This document shows, one piece after another, positions 17,689 to 27,267 of a DNA stretch of 41,287 bases. This DNA comes from Parabacteroides faecalis. GTDB lineage: Bacteria; Bacteroidota; Bacteroidia; Bacteroidales; Tannerellaceae. Under the pieces are notes generated by a model. That model was given only the letters and a program-made list of their open reading frames with translations. It was not told where the DNA came from and made no database searches. The position numbers and the translations under genes were made by a program. The stretch is from assembly GCF_022809355.1 (NCBI RefSeq), contig NZ_JAKZMM010000036.1, forward strand, positions 1-41,287, written 5' to 3'. Positions within the stretch are counted from its first letter, which is position 1; every line of letters begins with the position of its first letter.

Positions 17689-19761
17689 ATGAAACGCAGT
17701 TTGTATTTATTCATATTGACTCTTATACCCACATGTCTTCTTGCGCAAGCTCCGCGAGGAGGCAAAGGTGGATTTTCTCTATCAAACTTATCCAAAGGAA
17801 GCAATAAGGTTCCGGATAGTTTGCTGATTGCCGATAGTACTGAACTTAAAAGTAAGAAAGTTATTGCTTATCGCCTGACACCATTGTTGGGTGATTCTTA
17901 TATGGCTCCTATGGATACCAGTATCCTCAATACAGCCAACAGTACTTTAGTAGAAGGGAAAGGGCTGGCGATCGGTTATCTGGCGAATCTTGGATCGGCA
18001 GCTCAGACACGTATCTTCTCAGAACGGAAGGAAGCACGCGACTTTATCTTTGCCGATGCTTACGATTACTATATCACAACACCCGAAAATGCCCGCTTCT
18101 ATGATACTAAAACGCCTTTCACCGACATTATGTACACAACGGGTGGAAGCAGTACCAACAAGGAAGAGCAATTGGTCGGTACATTAGCCATCAACTTTGG
18201 GAAGAAAATCAACGTGGGTGGAGATTTCGACTATATCTATGGCCGTGGTCATTATAATTCCAACGGAAACAAACTCGTCAATTACCGCGTTTTCGGCAGT
18301 TATCGTTCTGACCGTTATGAATTAAATGCTTACTTCAGAGGGCTCAATTATGTAACACACGAAAACGGTGGCTTGACAAACGATGCCGTATTGACAAATC
18401 CGGATGATTATGCCGAAGGGAAAAAACAGATGATGTCGAAAGACTTTCCGGTCAAATACACCGATGTTTTCAACCGTATCCAGGGAAAAGAACTATTCCT
18501 GACTCATCGTTATAATCTCGGTTTTATCCGCGAACTCGATGAAACGGACGAAGAAGGTTATGCCAAAGAAGTATTCGTTCCGGTCTCAAGTATCATTCAT
18601 ACCTTTCAGTATGAAGACATGAACCGGCAGTTTACGGCACCCAACAGCACAGGTATCGACACTCTCTATAATCAAGGTATGCCATTTAATTATGATGAGA
18701 ACCTCAATGACCTTACCTATTACTGGCAAATGAAGAATACATTTGCTTTGTCGCTGCGGGAAGGATTCCAAAACTGGGTTAAATTCGGACTGACAGCTTT
18801 CATAGACCTTGAAAAACGTCGTTACCAGATGCAGGATGGCAAACGAGATTACACACAAGAAGGGAATTCCAGCCAAAGTTCCTTCTCTTCTCCTTTTATA
18901 CAAGGATCAAGTATTGCCACCTACGATGAATTCTCGACCTTCATTGGAGCAGAACTTTACAAACGACAAGGTAAACTCCTCACCTACAACGCCAGAGGCG
19001 AACTCTGTGTAGTGGGTGATGATGTAGGTGAATTTCGTGCCAATGGTGAATTACAGACTTCATTCAAGCTCTTCAAGAAAGATGCGTATATCAAAGCGAA
19101 TGCGTATATTAAGAATACAACGCCGGCATTCTTCCAGCGGCATTATCATTCGCGCTATTTCTGGTGGGATAAAGACTTGAACAATATACAACAGTTTTAT
19201 GCCGGAGGTGAAATCAATTTAGCTTCGACAGAAACACGTATCTCTGCAGGAGTCGAAAGTATTCAGAATTATGTTTACTTCGGAAAGAATGGAGAACCGG
19301 AACAACACGATAGTAACATTCAGGTAATCACTGCCCGTCTCAAGCAAGATTTCCATTTTCGGGCTTTAGGTTGGGAAAACGAACTGGCTTATCAGATCAG
19401 TAGTAACCAAAGTGTTCTTCCGCTGCCCGACTTAAGTGTATATACCAACTTATACCTGAAGTTCAAACTGGCCAAGGTTTTGAGTGTTCAGATCGGAGCA
19501 GATATGCACTACAACACGGCTTATTATGCGCCTTATTATGAGGCAGCCACCCAACAGTTTCAGGTACAGGACGAAGTGAAAGTGGGTAATTATCCACTTA
19601 TCAATGCCTATGTCAATTTCCATTTGAAGCAAGCACGTTTCTTCGTCACTGCCTACAACCTGAGCAGTAAGTTTGTTGCCCCCAATTATTTCTCACTGGC
19701 ACACTATCCGCTGAATCCGATGGTATTGAAGATGGGAGTTGCCGTACGATTCAATAACTGA
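17689..19761 (+). CDS. putative porin, Porin_10-like
   Basis: A 690-aa outer-membrane protein. The start at 17689 gives a clear signal peptide (KRSLYLFILTLIPTCLLAQ, residues 2-20). An in-frame ATG at 17632 lies upstream of the terminator and promoter and is rejected. The body is rich in aromatic and polar alternation, Tyr/Asn/Phe-rich strands and long loops, and ends in a strand with LKMGVAVRFNN. Length and style fit the Bacteroidota putative porin family (Porin_10). The stop overlaps the next gene's start by one base. Substrate not predictable; the co-transcribed solute-binding protein may share it. Confidence 0.82.
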   Translation: MKRSLYLFILTLIPTCLLAQAPRGGKGGFSLSNLSKGSNKVPDSLLIADSTELKSKKVIAYRLTPLLGDSYMAPMDTSILNTANSTLVEGKGLAIGYLANLGSAAQTRIFSERKEARDFIFADAYDYYITTPENARFYDTKTPFTDIMYTTGGSSTNKEEQLVGTLAINFGKKINVGGDFDYIYGRGHYNSNGNKLVNYRVFGSYRSDRYELNAYFRGLNYVTHENGGLTNDAVLTNPDDYAEGKKQMMSKDFPVKYTDVFNRIQGKELFLTHRYNLGFIRELDETDEEGYAKEVFVPVSSIIHTFQYEDMNRQFTAPNSTGIDTLYNQGMPFNYDENLNDLTYYWQMKNTFALSLREGFQNWVKFGLTAFIDLEKRRYQMQDGKRDYTQEGNSSQSSFSSPFIQGSSIATYDEFSTFIGAELYKRQGKLLTYNARGELCVVGDDVGEFRANGELQTSFKLFKKDAYIKANAYIKNTTPAFFQRHYHSRYFWWDKDLNNIQQFYAGGEINLASTETRISAGVESIQNYVYFGKNGEPEQHDSNIQVITARLKQDFHFRALGWENELAYQISSNQSVLPLPDLSVYTNLYLKFKLAKVLSVQIGADMHYNTAYYAPYYEAATQQFQVQDEVKVGNYPLINAYVNFHLKQARFFVTAYNLSSKFVAPNYFSLAHYPLNPMVLKMGVAVRFNN

Positions 19762-20600
19762 TGGGAATGAAAAAGACACGGAAAATCCTAGTTGTTTATT
19801 GTATTCTTCTTGTGCTTGTCGTTGCCACAATGATCTCATTATGGCCATACCGGGAGAAAAAACAACCGTTACAACCACGGGACTATCCGGAGATCTGCAA
19901 TGAAGGAATCTTGCGTGTCGTAACAGAATATAACCCTACGGGATACTTTGTGGACGGCGATACAATACTTGGCTTTCAATACGAATTATGCCAGGCCATT
20001 GCTCTCATATCCGGATTAGAAGTTCAGATGCAGCTTGAAATGACACTCGATAAAAGTTTCGATCTATTGAACCAACAAACAGTTGATATCATAGCCCGTA
20101 ACATTCCTATCACGACGGAAGTAAAGGAACACTACCTGTTTACAGATCCGATCATTCTTAACCGTCAAGTCTTGGTACAGCGTACAGCAGAAGCTAATCA
20201 GGGTATCAAACCAATCCGAAACCAGTTACATTTGGGAAAGAAAGAATTGTATCTTCCCAAGAACTCTCCTGCTTTATTACGGATCCGAAACCTAGAGCAT
20301 GAGATCGGTGATACAATTTATATCCACGAAGACGAGTTGTATTCTGATGAGCAACTTATTATTCTGGTCGCCAAAGGAGACATAGACTATGCTGTCTGTA
20401 ACCAGCAAAATGCAGAGCAACTGCTCAGCCAATATCCCGAAATAGATATCCAAACAGATATTAGCTTTACTCAACTTGAATCATGGGTTATGCGCAATGA
20501 TTCTCCTATCTTGCGTGATAGCCTCAATCATTGGTTAGAGCAACTCAAAGCCAATGGAACTTACAAGAAAATCTATAATCAGTACTACAATCAGAAATAA
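19761..20600 (+). CDS. transporter substrate-binding domain protein (SBP_bac_3)
   Basis: A 279-aa protein with an N-terminal hydrophobic anchor (about residues 8-27, no lipobox) followed by a periplasmic solute-binding domain of family 3. Visible family features are GILRVVTEYNPTGYFVDGDTILGFQYELCQAIA (read as the first lobe, about residues 47-80), DIIARNIPITTEVKEHYLFTDP in the middle and GDIDYAVCNQQNAEQL in the second lobe. This resembles the N-terminal module of MltF-type proteins, but the lytic transglycosylase domain is missing. Its ATG overlaps the porin stop by one base, implying translational coupling. No ABC permease or ATPase is nearby, so it may sense or scavenge rather than feed a classical transporter. 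Confidence 0.82.
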   Translation: MGMKKTRKILVVYCILLVLVVATMISLWPYREKKQPLQPRDYPEICNEGILRVVTEYNPTGYFVDGDTILGFQYELCQAIALISGLEVQMQLEMTLDKSFDLLNQQTVDIIARNIPITTEVKEHYLFTDPIILNRQVLVQRTAEANQGIKPIRNQLHLGKKELYLPKNSPALLRIRNLEHEIGDTIYIHEDELYSDEQLIILVAKGDIDYAVCNQQNAEQLLSQYPEIDIQTDISFTQLESWVMRNDSPILRDSLNHWLEQLKANGTYKKIYNQYYNQK

Positions 20601-20606
20601 ATGATG

Positions 20607-20614
20607 TATCTTTG
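20607..20614 (+). promoter_or_regulatory. -7 element for the DEAD-box helicase
   Basis: TATCTTTG, an exact consensus match, 19 bp upstream of the ATG at 20634. The -33 box is not obvious. Confidence 0.55.
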
Positions 20615-20633
20615 AACGCATTTAAGTACGGAT

Positions 20634-21896
20634 ATGAGATTTGACGAATTAAATTTAGAAGATGCTATTTTGGACGGACTCGACGCCATGAACTTTCAAG
20701 AGGCGACTCCGGTACAAGAACAAACGATTCCAGTTATTTTAGCTAAGAAAGATATTATAGCTTGTGCACAAACCGGCACAGGAAAGACTGCGGCCTATGT
20801 ATTGCCGATCATTAACGAGTTGAGCAAAGGTGGATTCTCAGAAAATGCAGTTAATGCCGTTATTATGGCTCCAACTCGTGAGTTAGCACAACAAATTGAT
20901 CAACAGATTGCGGGCTTTACATATTTCGTTCCGATCTCTGCTGTCGCTATTTATGGAGGAACAGACGGCGTTGCTTGGGAACAACAACGACGCGGACTTG
21001 AAATGGGCGCAGACATTGTGATTGCAACGCCAGGACGATTGCTTTCATACATTAAGCTTGGCACAGTCGATCTCTCACAAGTCTCTTATTTTGTACTTGA
21101 CGAAGCAGATAGAATGCTTGATATGGGTTTCTATGACGACATCATGCAAATCTACAAACAACTACCTCCAACTTGTCAGATCATCATGTTTTCGGCGACG
21201 ATGCCACCGAAGATCCGGACACTTGCAGAAACAATTCTAAAGAATCCGGAAGAAATTCAACTGGCTATTTCCCGTCCTCCGGAAACTATTATGCAGACAG
21301 CTTATATCTGTTATGATGCCCAAAAGATCAAAATTCTCGAAGATCTGTTCAGCAAAGCTCGCCCACAACGAGTAATCATTTTTGCTTCTGCTAAAGTTAA
21401 GGTGAAAGAACTGGCGAATACATTGAGTCGGATGAACTTTAACGTAGCACAAATGCACTCGGACTTGGAACAAGCGCAACGGGAAGAAGTCATGAAAGAC
21501 TTCAAGAACGGGAAAATAGATATCCTTGTAGCAACCGATGTCGTGGCTCGCGGTATAGATATCAATGATATTCGTCTGGTTGTTAACTTTGATATACCTC
21601 ATGATCCAGAAGATTATGTGCATCGCATCGGACGTACAGCTCGTGGTACAAACGGAGAAGGCTTAGCAATCACCTTTGTCTCACCCGAAGAACAATCCGG
21701 ATTCAAACGAATCGAAGACTTTTTGGGAAAACAAGTCTATAAAATACCCATCGATCCTTCATTTGGAGAAACTCCAGAATATAAGCCTGTCACCAGAAGC
21801 AGAAAGAAAGGTCGGTCACAGAAAGGAGGAAATACGTCTAGCAAAAGTCGTAAACGTCCGTCACGTAAATCCCAAAATCAGAAAAGTGCTTCCTAA
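20634..21896 (+). CDS. DEAD/DEAH-box ATP-dependent RNA helicase
   Basis: A 420-aa RNA helicase of the RhlE/DeaD type, acting in RNA remodelling (ribosome assembly, mRNA decay or cold adaptation in relatives). All core motifs are intact: Q-motif region near F21, AQTGTGKT (45-52), PTRELAQQ, DEADRMLDMGF, SAT, and HRIGRTAR near the end of the second RecA domain. The last 40 residues are a basic Lys/Arg/Ser-rich tail typical of RNA-binding extensions. It has its own -7 element and stands alone, convergent with fhs. Confidence 0.95.
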   Translation: MRFDELNLEDAILDGLDAMNFQEATPVQEQTIPVILAKKDIIACAQTGTGKTAAYVLPIINELSKGGFSENAVNAVIMAPTRELAQQIDQQIAGFTYFVPISAVAIYGGTDGVAWEQQRRGLEMGADIVIATPGRLLSYIKLGTVDLSQVSYFVLDEADRMLDMGFYDDIMQIYKQLPPTCQIIMFSATMPPKIRTLAETILKNPEEIQLAISRPPETIMQTAYICYDAQKIKILEDLFSKARPQRVIIFASAKVKVKELANTLSRMNFNVAQMHSDLEQAQREEVMKDFKNGKIDILVATDVVARGIDINDIRLVVNFDIPHDPEDYVHRIGRTARGTNGEGLAITFVSPEEQSGFKRIEDFLGKQVYKIPIDPSFGETPEYKPVTRSRKKGRSQKGGNTSSKSRKRPSRKSQNQKSAS

Positions 21897-21905
21897 CTAT
21901 ACAAA

Positions 21906-21958
21906 CAGAGGCCCGGAAACACAATTACTATTCAGCAAAATGTGTATCCGCGCCTCTG
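21906..21958. other. imperfect long hairpin between convergent genes
   Basis: CAGAGGC (21906-21912) pairs with GCCTCTG (21952-21958), and an inner ACACA/TGTGT pairing (21919-21923 / 21941-21945) is possible. It lies between the ends of the DEAD-box helicase gene and fhs. No T-run follows on either strand, so an ordinary intrinsic terminator is doubtful. Confidence 0.35.
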
Positions 21959-21985
21959 CACTCATTATAACAAAACCACTCGTAT

Positions 21986-23653
21986 TTAGCTAAGTCCTTC
22001 AATCAGACCATCCACTAAATCAATATGTTTAGCTTGTGGTTCTTTAGGCAAACCTGGCATACGCATAATTTCACCCATCACCACAACAATCATCTCAGCA
22101 CCATTATTGATAATGACATCACGTACTTTTAATTCGAAGTCCTTTACATCTCCGTATGCTTTAGGATCAGAAGAGAAAGAATATTGTGTCTTTGCAATAC
22201 AAATCGGATAGTGACTGATACCTAACTCATCGATTTGTTTCATCTTCTTCTCAGCAAGTGTCGTATAAGTTACCAATCCAGCCTGATAAATACCTTTAGC
22301 TACTTTCTCAATCTTCGTACGAACAGAATCTGAATCTTCATAAGTGAACTTCAATGGAGCAGAAGGTTGCTTTTCTATCGTGTCAATTACCAAACGGGCT
22401 AATTCTTCTCCTCCTTTTCCGCCCTCAGCAAAAACAGTGTTCAAAGCAAATCCTACACCTTTCTCGCGACAATGCTCGGCTACTAATGCAATTTCTTCAT
22501 CTGTATCTGTAGCAAAACGATTGAAAGTAACAATTACCTGCTGACCAAAACTACGTAAATTATCAATGTGACGATCTAAATTCTTCAGACCATTCTTTAA
22601 TCCTTCCAGATTCTGTTGTTTGATATCAGCTTCAGCCACTCCGCCATGCAATTTGAGACTCTGCGCCGTAGCTACAAGAATTGTTACTTTAGGCGATAGA
22701 CCAGCCTTACGGCATTTTATATTAAAGAACTTTTCAGCACCCAGATCAGCACCGAAACCAGCTTCTGTAATCGTATAGTCGCTAAAGGTCAAGCCCATTT
22801 TAGTGGCTAATACCGAATTACAACCATGTGCAATATTAGCAAAAGGACCACCATGTACAAAAGCAGCTGTATTTTCCGTTGTTTGTACCAAGTTGGGCAG
22901 TAAAGCGTCTTTCAATAACACCGTAATCGCACCTGCAACTCCCAGATCACGTACCGTAAAAGGTTTGTTCTCGTAGGTGTAGCCTAACAGAATATTTCCT
23001 ATACGACGCTTCAAATCGTCGATATCCGTTGCCAAACACAAAATAGCCATAATCTCAGAAGCAGGAGTAATATCGAATCCGGTTTCTGTCGGAACTCCAT
23101 TTGCACTTCCGCCCAATCCGGTAACTACATTACGAAGACTACGGTCGTTCACATCCAATACACGCTTCCACTTGATTTCCTTCAAACCGGCACAATTATT
23201 CCGATTCTGATAAATATAATTATCAAGCAGAGCTGTAATCATATTGTGAGCCGATGTGACAGCATGGAAATCGCCTGTAAAATGTAGATTAATATTCTCC
23301 ATCGGCAATACCTGTGAATAACCGCCTCCCGCAGCACCACCTTTCATACCGAAACACGGACCCAATGACGGTTCCCGCAAAGCCACTACAGCTTTCTTTC
23401 CTAAACGGTTTAAACCTAAAGCCAATCCAATTGAAACAGTAGTCTTTCCTACTCCTGCCTTATTCGGTGTAATGGCCGTAACTAAGATCAGATTATGTTC
23501 CTTAACCATGGCTTCATCGATCAGATGAATCGGAATCTTAGCCATGTATTTCCCATAATTCTGAACTTCTTCCCGGGGAATTCCCAACTGAGTCGCTACT
23601 TCTTTGATCTTTTTCAGAGGTGTCTCTCTTGCAATTTCAATATCTGTTTTCAT
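21986..23653 (-). CDS. fhs: formate--tetrahydrofolate ligase
   Basis: Makes 10-formyltetrahydrofolate from formate, tetrahydrofolate and ATP in one-carbon metabolism. The 555-aa length is standard. The ATP-binding segment [17 protein letters not shown] (about residues 62-78), the [25 protein letters not shown] region (about 94-114, read in part) and late [13 protein letters not shown] are diagnostic. It has its own -7 element upstream (23679-23686, minus strand). phoH lies upstream on the same strand, 86 bp away, and the helicase gene is convergent. Confidence 0.97.
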   Translation of the reverse strand: MKTDIEIARETPLKKIKEVATQLGIPREEVQNYGKYMAKIPIHLIDEAMVKEHNLILVTAITPNKAGVGKTTVSIGLALGLNRLGKKAVVALREPSLGPCFGMKGGAAGGGYSQVLPMENINLHFTGDFHAVTSAHNMITALLDNYIYQNRNNCAGLKEIKWKRVLDVNDRSLRNVVTGLGGSANGVPTETGFDITPASEIMAILCLATDIDDLKRRIGNILLGYTYENKPFTVRDLGVAGAITVLLKDALLPNLVQTTENTAAFVHGGPFANIAHGCNSVLATKMGLTFSDYTITEAGFGADLGAEKFFNIKCRKAGLSPKVTILVATAQSLKLHGGVAEADIKQQNLEGLKNGLKNLDRHIDNLRSFGQQVIVTFNRFATDTDEEIALVAEHCREKGVGFALNTVFAEGGKGGEELARLVIDTIEKQPSAPLKFTYEDSDSVRTKIEKVAKGIYQAGLVTYTTLAEKKMKQIDELGISHYPICIAKTQYSFSSDPKAYGDVKDFELKVRDVIINNGAEMIVVVMGEIMRMPGLPKEPQAKHIDLVDGLIEGLS

Positions 23654-23678
23654 ACCATTTATATAGGCTTATTTACAG

Positions 23679-23686
23679 CAAATGTA
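23679..23686 (-). promoter_or_regulatory. -7 element for fhs
   Basis: The minus strand reads TACATTTG, fitting TAnnTTTG, 26 bp upstream of the fhs ATG. No clear -33 box. Confidence 0.5.
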
Positions 23687-23739
23687 CACAAAATTCGCCA
23701 GTTACCTATGCTGTTTGCTTATACATTGCTACTCTTTCT

Positions 23740-25065
23740 TTATAACAGGTTGGAAGCCAACTCTGATAACTGACTACGTTCTCCCTTCACTAAATTAATG
23801 TGGGCAAACAAATCCTGCCCTTTCATCTTGTCAACCATATAAGCCAAACCATTACTTTGGGCATCCAAATATGGAGAATCTATCTGTTGGATATCACCTG
23901 TAAAAACCATTTTGGTTCCTTCGCCTGCCCGTGTGATAATCGTCTTGATCTCATGAGGAGTCAGATTCTGAGCTTCATCTACAATAAAGTAGGTTTCAGA
24001 AAGGCTTCTACCACGTATAAACGCTAATGCTTCAATCACCAGCTGGTTACTCTTCTGCATTTCTTCCAATTTACGGGCTTCTGCTCCGTTAACTGGTATC
24101 TGGCCTTTGATCACATTCAAATTATCAAACAAAGGTTGCATATATGGAGCCACTTTCTGCTTCTCATCTCCCGGTAAAAAGCCCAAATCTTTATTGGCCA
24201 AAGCAACAATAGGACGAGCCAACAAGACTTGTTTATATAAATCGGCCTGTTTCAATGCCGATGCCAAAGCCAGTAAAGTCTTTCCTGTCCCGGCTTTTCC
24301 TGTCAATGCCACTAACTTGATTTCCGGGTCATTTAACACTTCAAAAGCAAAACTTTGCTCGGCATTCCGGGGTTGGATACCGTAGTTTGTACTTTTATCT
24401 ACACGCTTAATCTTATGCGAAAATGGATTAAAACGGGCTAAGACTGAATTTCGTTCACTCTTCAGGATAAAACAATCATTGGGCGAAAATTTAACACTAA
24501 TATCAAGCTTGTCGGCATCAATACCAGCAGGATTTGCATAAATCTGATCGATCAGTTCCGGGTCGATTCCTTCATACGTTTCCTGTGAACGCTCAAAGAT
24601 ATCTACATTCGTTACTTTGTCGGTAATATAGTCTTCCACCTTGATACCTAACGAACGAGCCTTCATCCGCAGATTGATATCTTTTGTTACCAAAATGGTT
24701 TGCATATCCGGATGCTGTTGTGCTACATACAAGGTACACGACAAGATCCGATGATCTGCATTTTTCTCCGAAAAGGCATTTGCCACTTCTTTCTGATACG
24801 GCTCTCCTGTTACTACATGCAACATGCCTAAATTCGGACCTAAAGAAGCTCCTTTCGTGAACAGATCATTGGTTGTGATTGTATCCAACTCACGCACAAA
24901 CTCACGTGCATTATAATTAATTTGTTCACTTCCCTTCTTGAAGCGATCCAACTCTTCCAGTACTACAATTGGCAAGTAAATATCGTTTTCTTGAAAATTC
25001 TCAATGCACTTGTAATCATGCAGGATGACATTCGTGTCAAGTACAAAATTCTTTTTTGTTCCCAT
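23740..25065 (-). CDS. PhoH family ATPase with N-terminal PIN domain
   Basis: A 441-aa two-domain protein of the PhoH2-like type. The N-terminal PIN ribonuclease domain (about 1-150) begins with FVLDTNVILHD, in which the first acidic residue D9 is one of the metal ligands, and later has LVTKDINLRMKA. The C-terminal PhoH P-loop ATPase domain has Walker A TGKAGTGKTLLA (about 254-265) and a Walker B-like FIVDEAQNLTPHE. Such fusions are proposed RNA-unwinding and RNA-cleaving enzymes. The gene stands between fhs and the GGGtGRT operon, all leftward. Confidence 0.93.
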   Translation of the reverse strand: MGTKKNFVLDTNVILHDYKCIENFQENDIYLPIVVLEELDRFKKGSEQINYNAREFVRELDTITTNDLFTKGASLGPNLGMLHVVTGEPYQKEVANAFSEKNADHRILSCTLYVAQQHPDMQTILVTKDINLRMKARSLGIKVEDYITDKVTNVDIFERSQETYEGIDPELIDQIYANPAGIDADKLDISVKFSPNDCFILKSERNSVLARFNPFSHKIKRVDKSTNYGIQPRNAEQSFAFEVLNDPEIKLVALTGKAGTGKTLLALASALKQADLYKQVLLARPIVALANKDLGFLPGDEKQKVAPYMQPLFDNLNVIKGQIPVNGAEARKLEEMQKSNQLVIEALAFIRGRSLSETYFIVDEAQNLTPHEIKTIITRAGEGTKMVFTGDIQQIDSPYLDAQSNGLAYMVDKMKGQDLFAHINLVKGERSQLSELASNLL

Positions 25066-25256
25066 GGCTCTTCTCTTTTTACGTTCAACAATCAGTCAGG
25101 AACGTTTGGAAAACAGATGTACATTTTCCTGAAGCGTTTCTATATTAATATAACCAATTCAGAGGCCTAAAAGTTTATTGTCTAGACACCTGCCATATGT
25201 GAAATCTTATCAAAACTCTATATTCATAGTTAAGTTTTACATTATACCATAATACA

Positions 25257-25296
25257 AATAAAAAAACTCCTGCAACCATAACGATTACAGGAGTTT
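25257..25296 (-). terminator. Rho-independent terminator of the GGGtGRT operon
   Basis: On the minus strand AAACTCCTG (25296 to 25288) pairs with CAGGAGTTT (25272 to 25264) around a 15-nt loop, followed by a T-run (25266 to 25261). It begins 21 bases after the GGGtGRT stop codon. Confidence 0.88.
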
Positions 25297-25317
25297 ATAT
25301 ATCAGTAATAACTTATA

Positions 25318-26319
25318 TTACTTCTTCATTGCTTCTTCGATAGCAACGGCAACAGCAACTGTAGCACCTACCATCGGGTTGTTACCCATACCCAAGAAGC
25401 CCATCATTTCAACGTGAGCAGGAACTGAAGAAGAACCAGCGAACTGAGCGTCTGAGTGCATACGACCCATAGTATCAGTCATACCATAAGAAGCAGGACC
25501 AGCAGCCATGTTATCCGGATGCAAAGTACGACCTGTACCACCACCTGAAGCTACTGAGAAGTAAGGCTTACCAGCCAATGTACGTTCTTTCTTGTAAGTA
25601 CCTGCTACCGGATGCTGGAAACGAGTTGGGTTTGTAGAGTTACCAGTGATAGATACATCTACATCTTCTTTCCACATGATAGCAACACCTTCGCGTACAT
25701 CGTCAGCACCATAACATTTTACTTTTGAACGTAAACCATCTGAATAAGGAATTTCTTCGATTACGTTTACTTCACCTGTCATATAGTCGAACTGAGTCTG
25801 AACATATGTAAAGCCGTTGATACGAGAAATGATCTTAGCCGCATCTTTACCCAGACCGTTCAAGATAACGCGCAACGGAGATTTACGTACTTTGTTTGCC
25901 ATTTCAGCAATCTTGATAGCACCTTCAGCAGCAGCAAATGATTCGTGACCTGCCAAAAATGCGAAGCACTGAGTTTCTTCGCGCAACAGACGAGCTGCCA
26001 AGTTACCATGACCGATACCTACTTTACGATCATCAGCAACAGAACCTTTGATACAGAATGCCTGCAAACCGATACCGATTGCTTCAGCAGCATCAGCAGC
26101 GTTTGTGCAGCCTTTCTTAATAGCGATAGCAGCACCTACTACATAAGCCCAACATGCGTTTTCGAAGCAGATAGGCTGAGTTTCTTTACACATTGTGTAT
26201 GGATCAAGGCCTTTAGCTGCGCAAATTTCTTTTGCTTCTTCGATGCCATTGATACCGTATTCTTTCAAAACCGCATTGATATGATCGATTCTGCGGTCGT
26301 AACTTTCAAATAAAGCCAT
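25318..26319 (-). CDS. GGGtGRT family protein
   Basis: A 333-aa soluble protein carrying the family-defining motif SGGGTGRTLHPDN (G259-G-G-T-G-R-T265). The family is named for this motif and has no established biochemical function that I know of. Residues 1-60 contain several Cys (C33, C44, C51, C56) and a GIGHGNLAARLLREET segment is near 101-116. Codon choice is strongly biased (GGT, GCT, CGT, AAA), which suggests high expression. It is third in a tight operon after a NifU-like protein and a 63-aa membrane protein, and is closed by a terminator. The partnership with a NifU-like scaffold suggests a link to Fe-S or metal chemistry, which is inference. Confidence 0.92.
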   Translation of the reverse strand: MALFESYDRRIDHINAVLKEYGINGIEEAKEICAAKGLDPYTMCKETQPICFENACWAYVVGAAIAIKKGCTNAADAAEAIGIGLQAFCIKGSVADDRKVGIGHGNLAARLLREETQCFAFLAGHESFAAAEGAIKIAEMANKVRKSPLRVILNGLGKDAAKIISRINGFTYVQTQFDYMTGEVNVIEEIPYSDGLRSKVKCYGADDVREGVAIMWKEDVDVSITGNSTNPTRFQHPVAGTYKKERTLAGKPYFSVASGGGTGRTLHPDNMAAGPASYGMTDTMGRMHSDAQFAGSSSVPAHVEMMGFLGMGNNPMVGATVAVAVAIEEAMKK

Positions 26320-26325
26320 ATTGTT

Positions 26326-26517
26326 TTACTTTTTAAAATTCTTGTTTACGAAAAATAATGAAATCAGAAAATTGAAAACAAGCACGCCACCACAACAAGC
26401 TACGAAGAAAGCCAACCAAGGCTTCTCACCTTTCAAGACAAAGTAGGCTATGGAAAAACCAACAGCCGTCAGAATAATAAGCCCGATGAGGACACGTGTT
26501 AATGTTTTCTTATTCAT
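26326..26517 (-). CDS. 63-aa two-helix membrane protein
   Basis: A small protein with a basic N-terminus (MNKKTLTR) and two hydrophobic helices (about 9-28 and 34-57) separated by LKGEKPW; a Cys pair (ACCGG) sits in the second helix. It overlaps the end of the NifU-like gene by 8 bp and ends 6 bp before the GGGtGRT start, so it is an integral member of that operon. No family recognised. The tight coupling to two soluble, probably redox-related proteins suggests a membrane anchor or small membrane partner. Confidence 0.8.
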   Translation of the reverse strand: MNKKTLTRVLIGLIILTAVGFSIAYFVLKGEKPWLAFFVACCGGVLVFNFLISLFFVNKNFKK

Positions 26518-27202
26518 TACGAGGATCGATATATTTTACTGCATCTTTGAAGCGGCCGTATGAACCTTTTGCTTTTTCCAAAGCTTCATTGGCATCCATG
26601 CCTTTCTTAACCATATCCATGAACTTGCCCAGGTGTACGAATTCGTAACCGATTACTTCGTCGTTAGCATCCAAAGCCATGCGAGTACAATAACCTTCTG
26701 CCATTTCCAAGTAACGAGTTCCTTTAGCCAATGTTCCGAACATTGTACCTACCTGGCTACGCAAACCTTTACCCAGGTCTTCCAAACCTGCGCCGATAGG
26801 CAGACCACCTTCTGAGAAAGCAGACTGTGTACGACCGTAAACGATCTGCAAGAACAATTCGCGCATTGCTGTATTGATTGCATCACAAACCAAGTCTGTA
26901 TTCAAAGCTTCCAACAATGTCTTACCCGGCAGAATTTCTGATGCCATAGCAGCAGAGTGAGTCATACCTGAGCAACCGATTGTTTCAACCAAAGCTTCCT
27001 GAATGATTCCTTCCTTAATGTTCAGAGTCAGTTTACATGCACCCTGCTTTGGAGCACACCAACCGATACCGTGAGTCAAACCTGAGATGTCTGAGATCTG
27101 AGTTGCTCTAACCCATTTTCCTTCTTCTGGAATCGGAGCGCAAGGGTGATTAGCGCCCTTCTTAACAACACACATGTGTTGAACTTCATGTGAATAAATC
27201 AT
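26510..27202 (-). CDS. NifU-like iron-sulfur cluster scaffold homologue
   Basis: A 230-aa protein related to the N-terminal domain of NifU/IscU scaffolds. The relevant segment is ETIGCSGMTHSAAMASEILPG (C77 within GCSGMT, about 73-93), which parallels the GCGAAIASSS region of NifU and is followed by GKTLLEAL. Other Cys are C11, C21, C49, C56 and C106. The N-terminal extension and the approximately 100 extra C-terminal residues differ from ordinary scaffolds. It heads the operon with the 63-aa membrane protein and the GGGtGRT protein, and a -7 element lies about 65 bp upstream. Strong codon bias suggests high expression. Cluster binding is inference from the Cys pattern. Confidence 0.82.
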   Translation of the reverse strand: MIYSHEVQHMCVVKKGANHPCAPIPEEGKWVRATQISDISGLTHGIGWCAPKQGACKLTLNIKEGIIQEALVETIGCSGMTHSAAMASEILPGKTLLEALNTDLVCDAINTAMRELFLQIVYGRTQSAFSEGGLPIGAGLEDLGKGLRSQVGTMFGTLAKGTRYLEMAEGYCTRMALDANDEVIGYEFVHLGKFMDMVKKGMDANEALEKAKGSYGRFKDAVKYIDPRNE

Positions 27203-27267
27203 AATCGCTAATTTATTATATTAATGATAATAAAAACTTTATATCGCTCTTCTTTTGTAAAACCATG

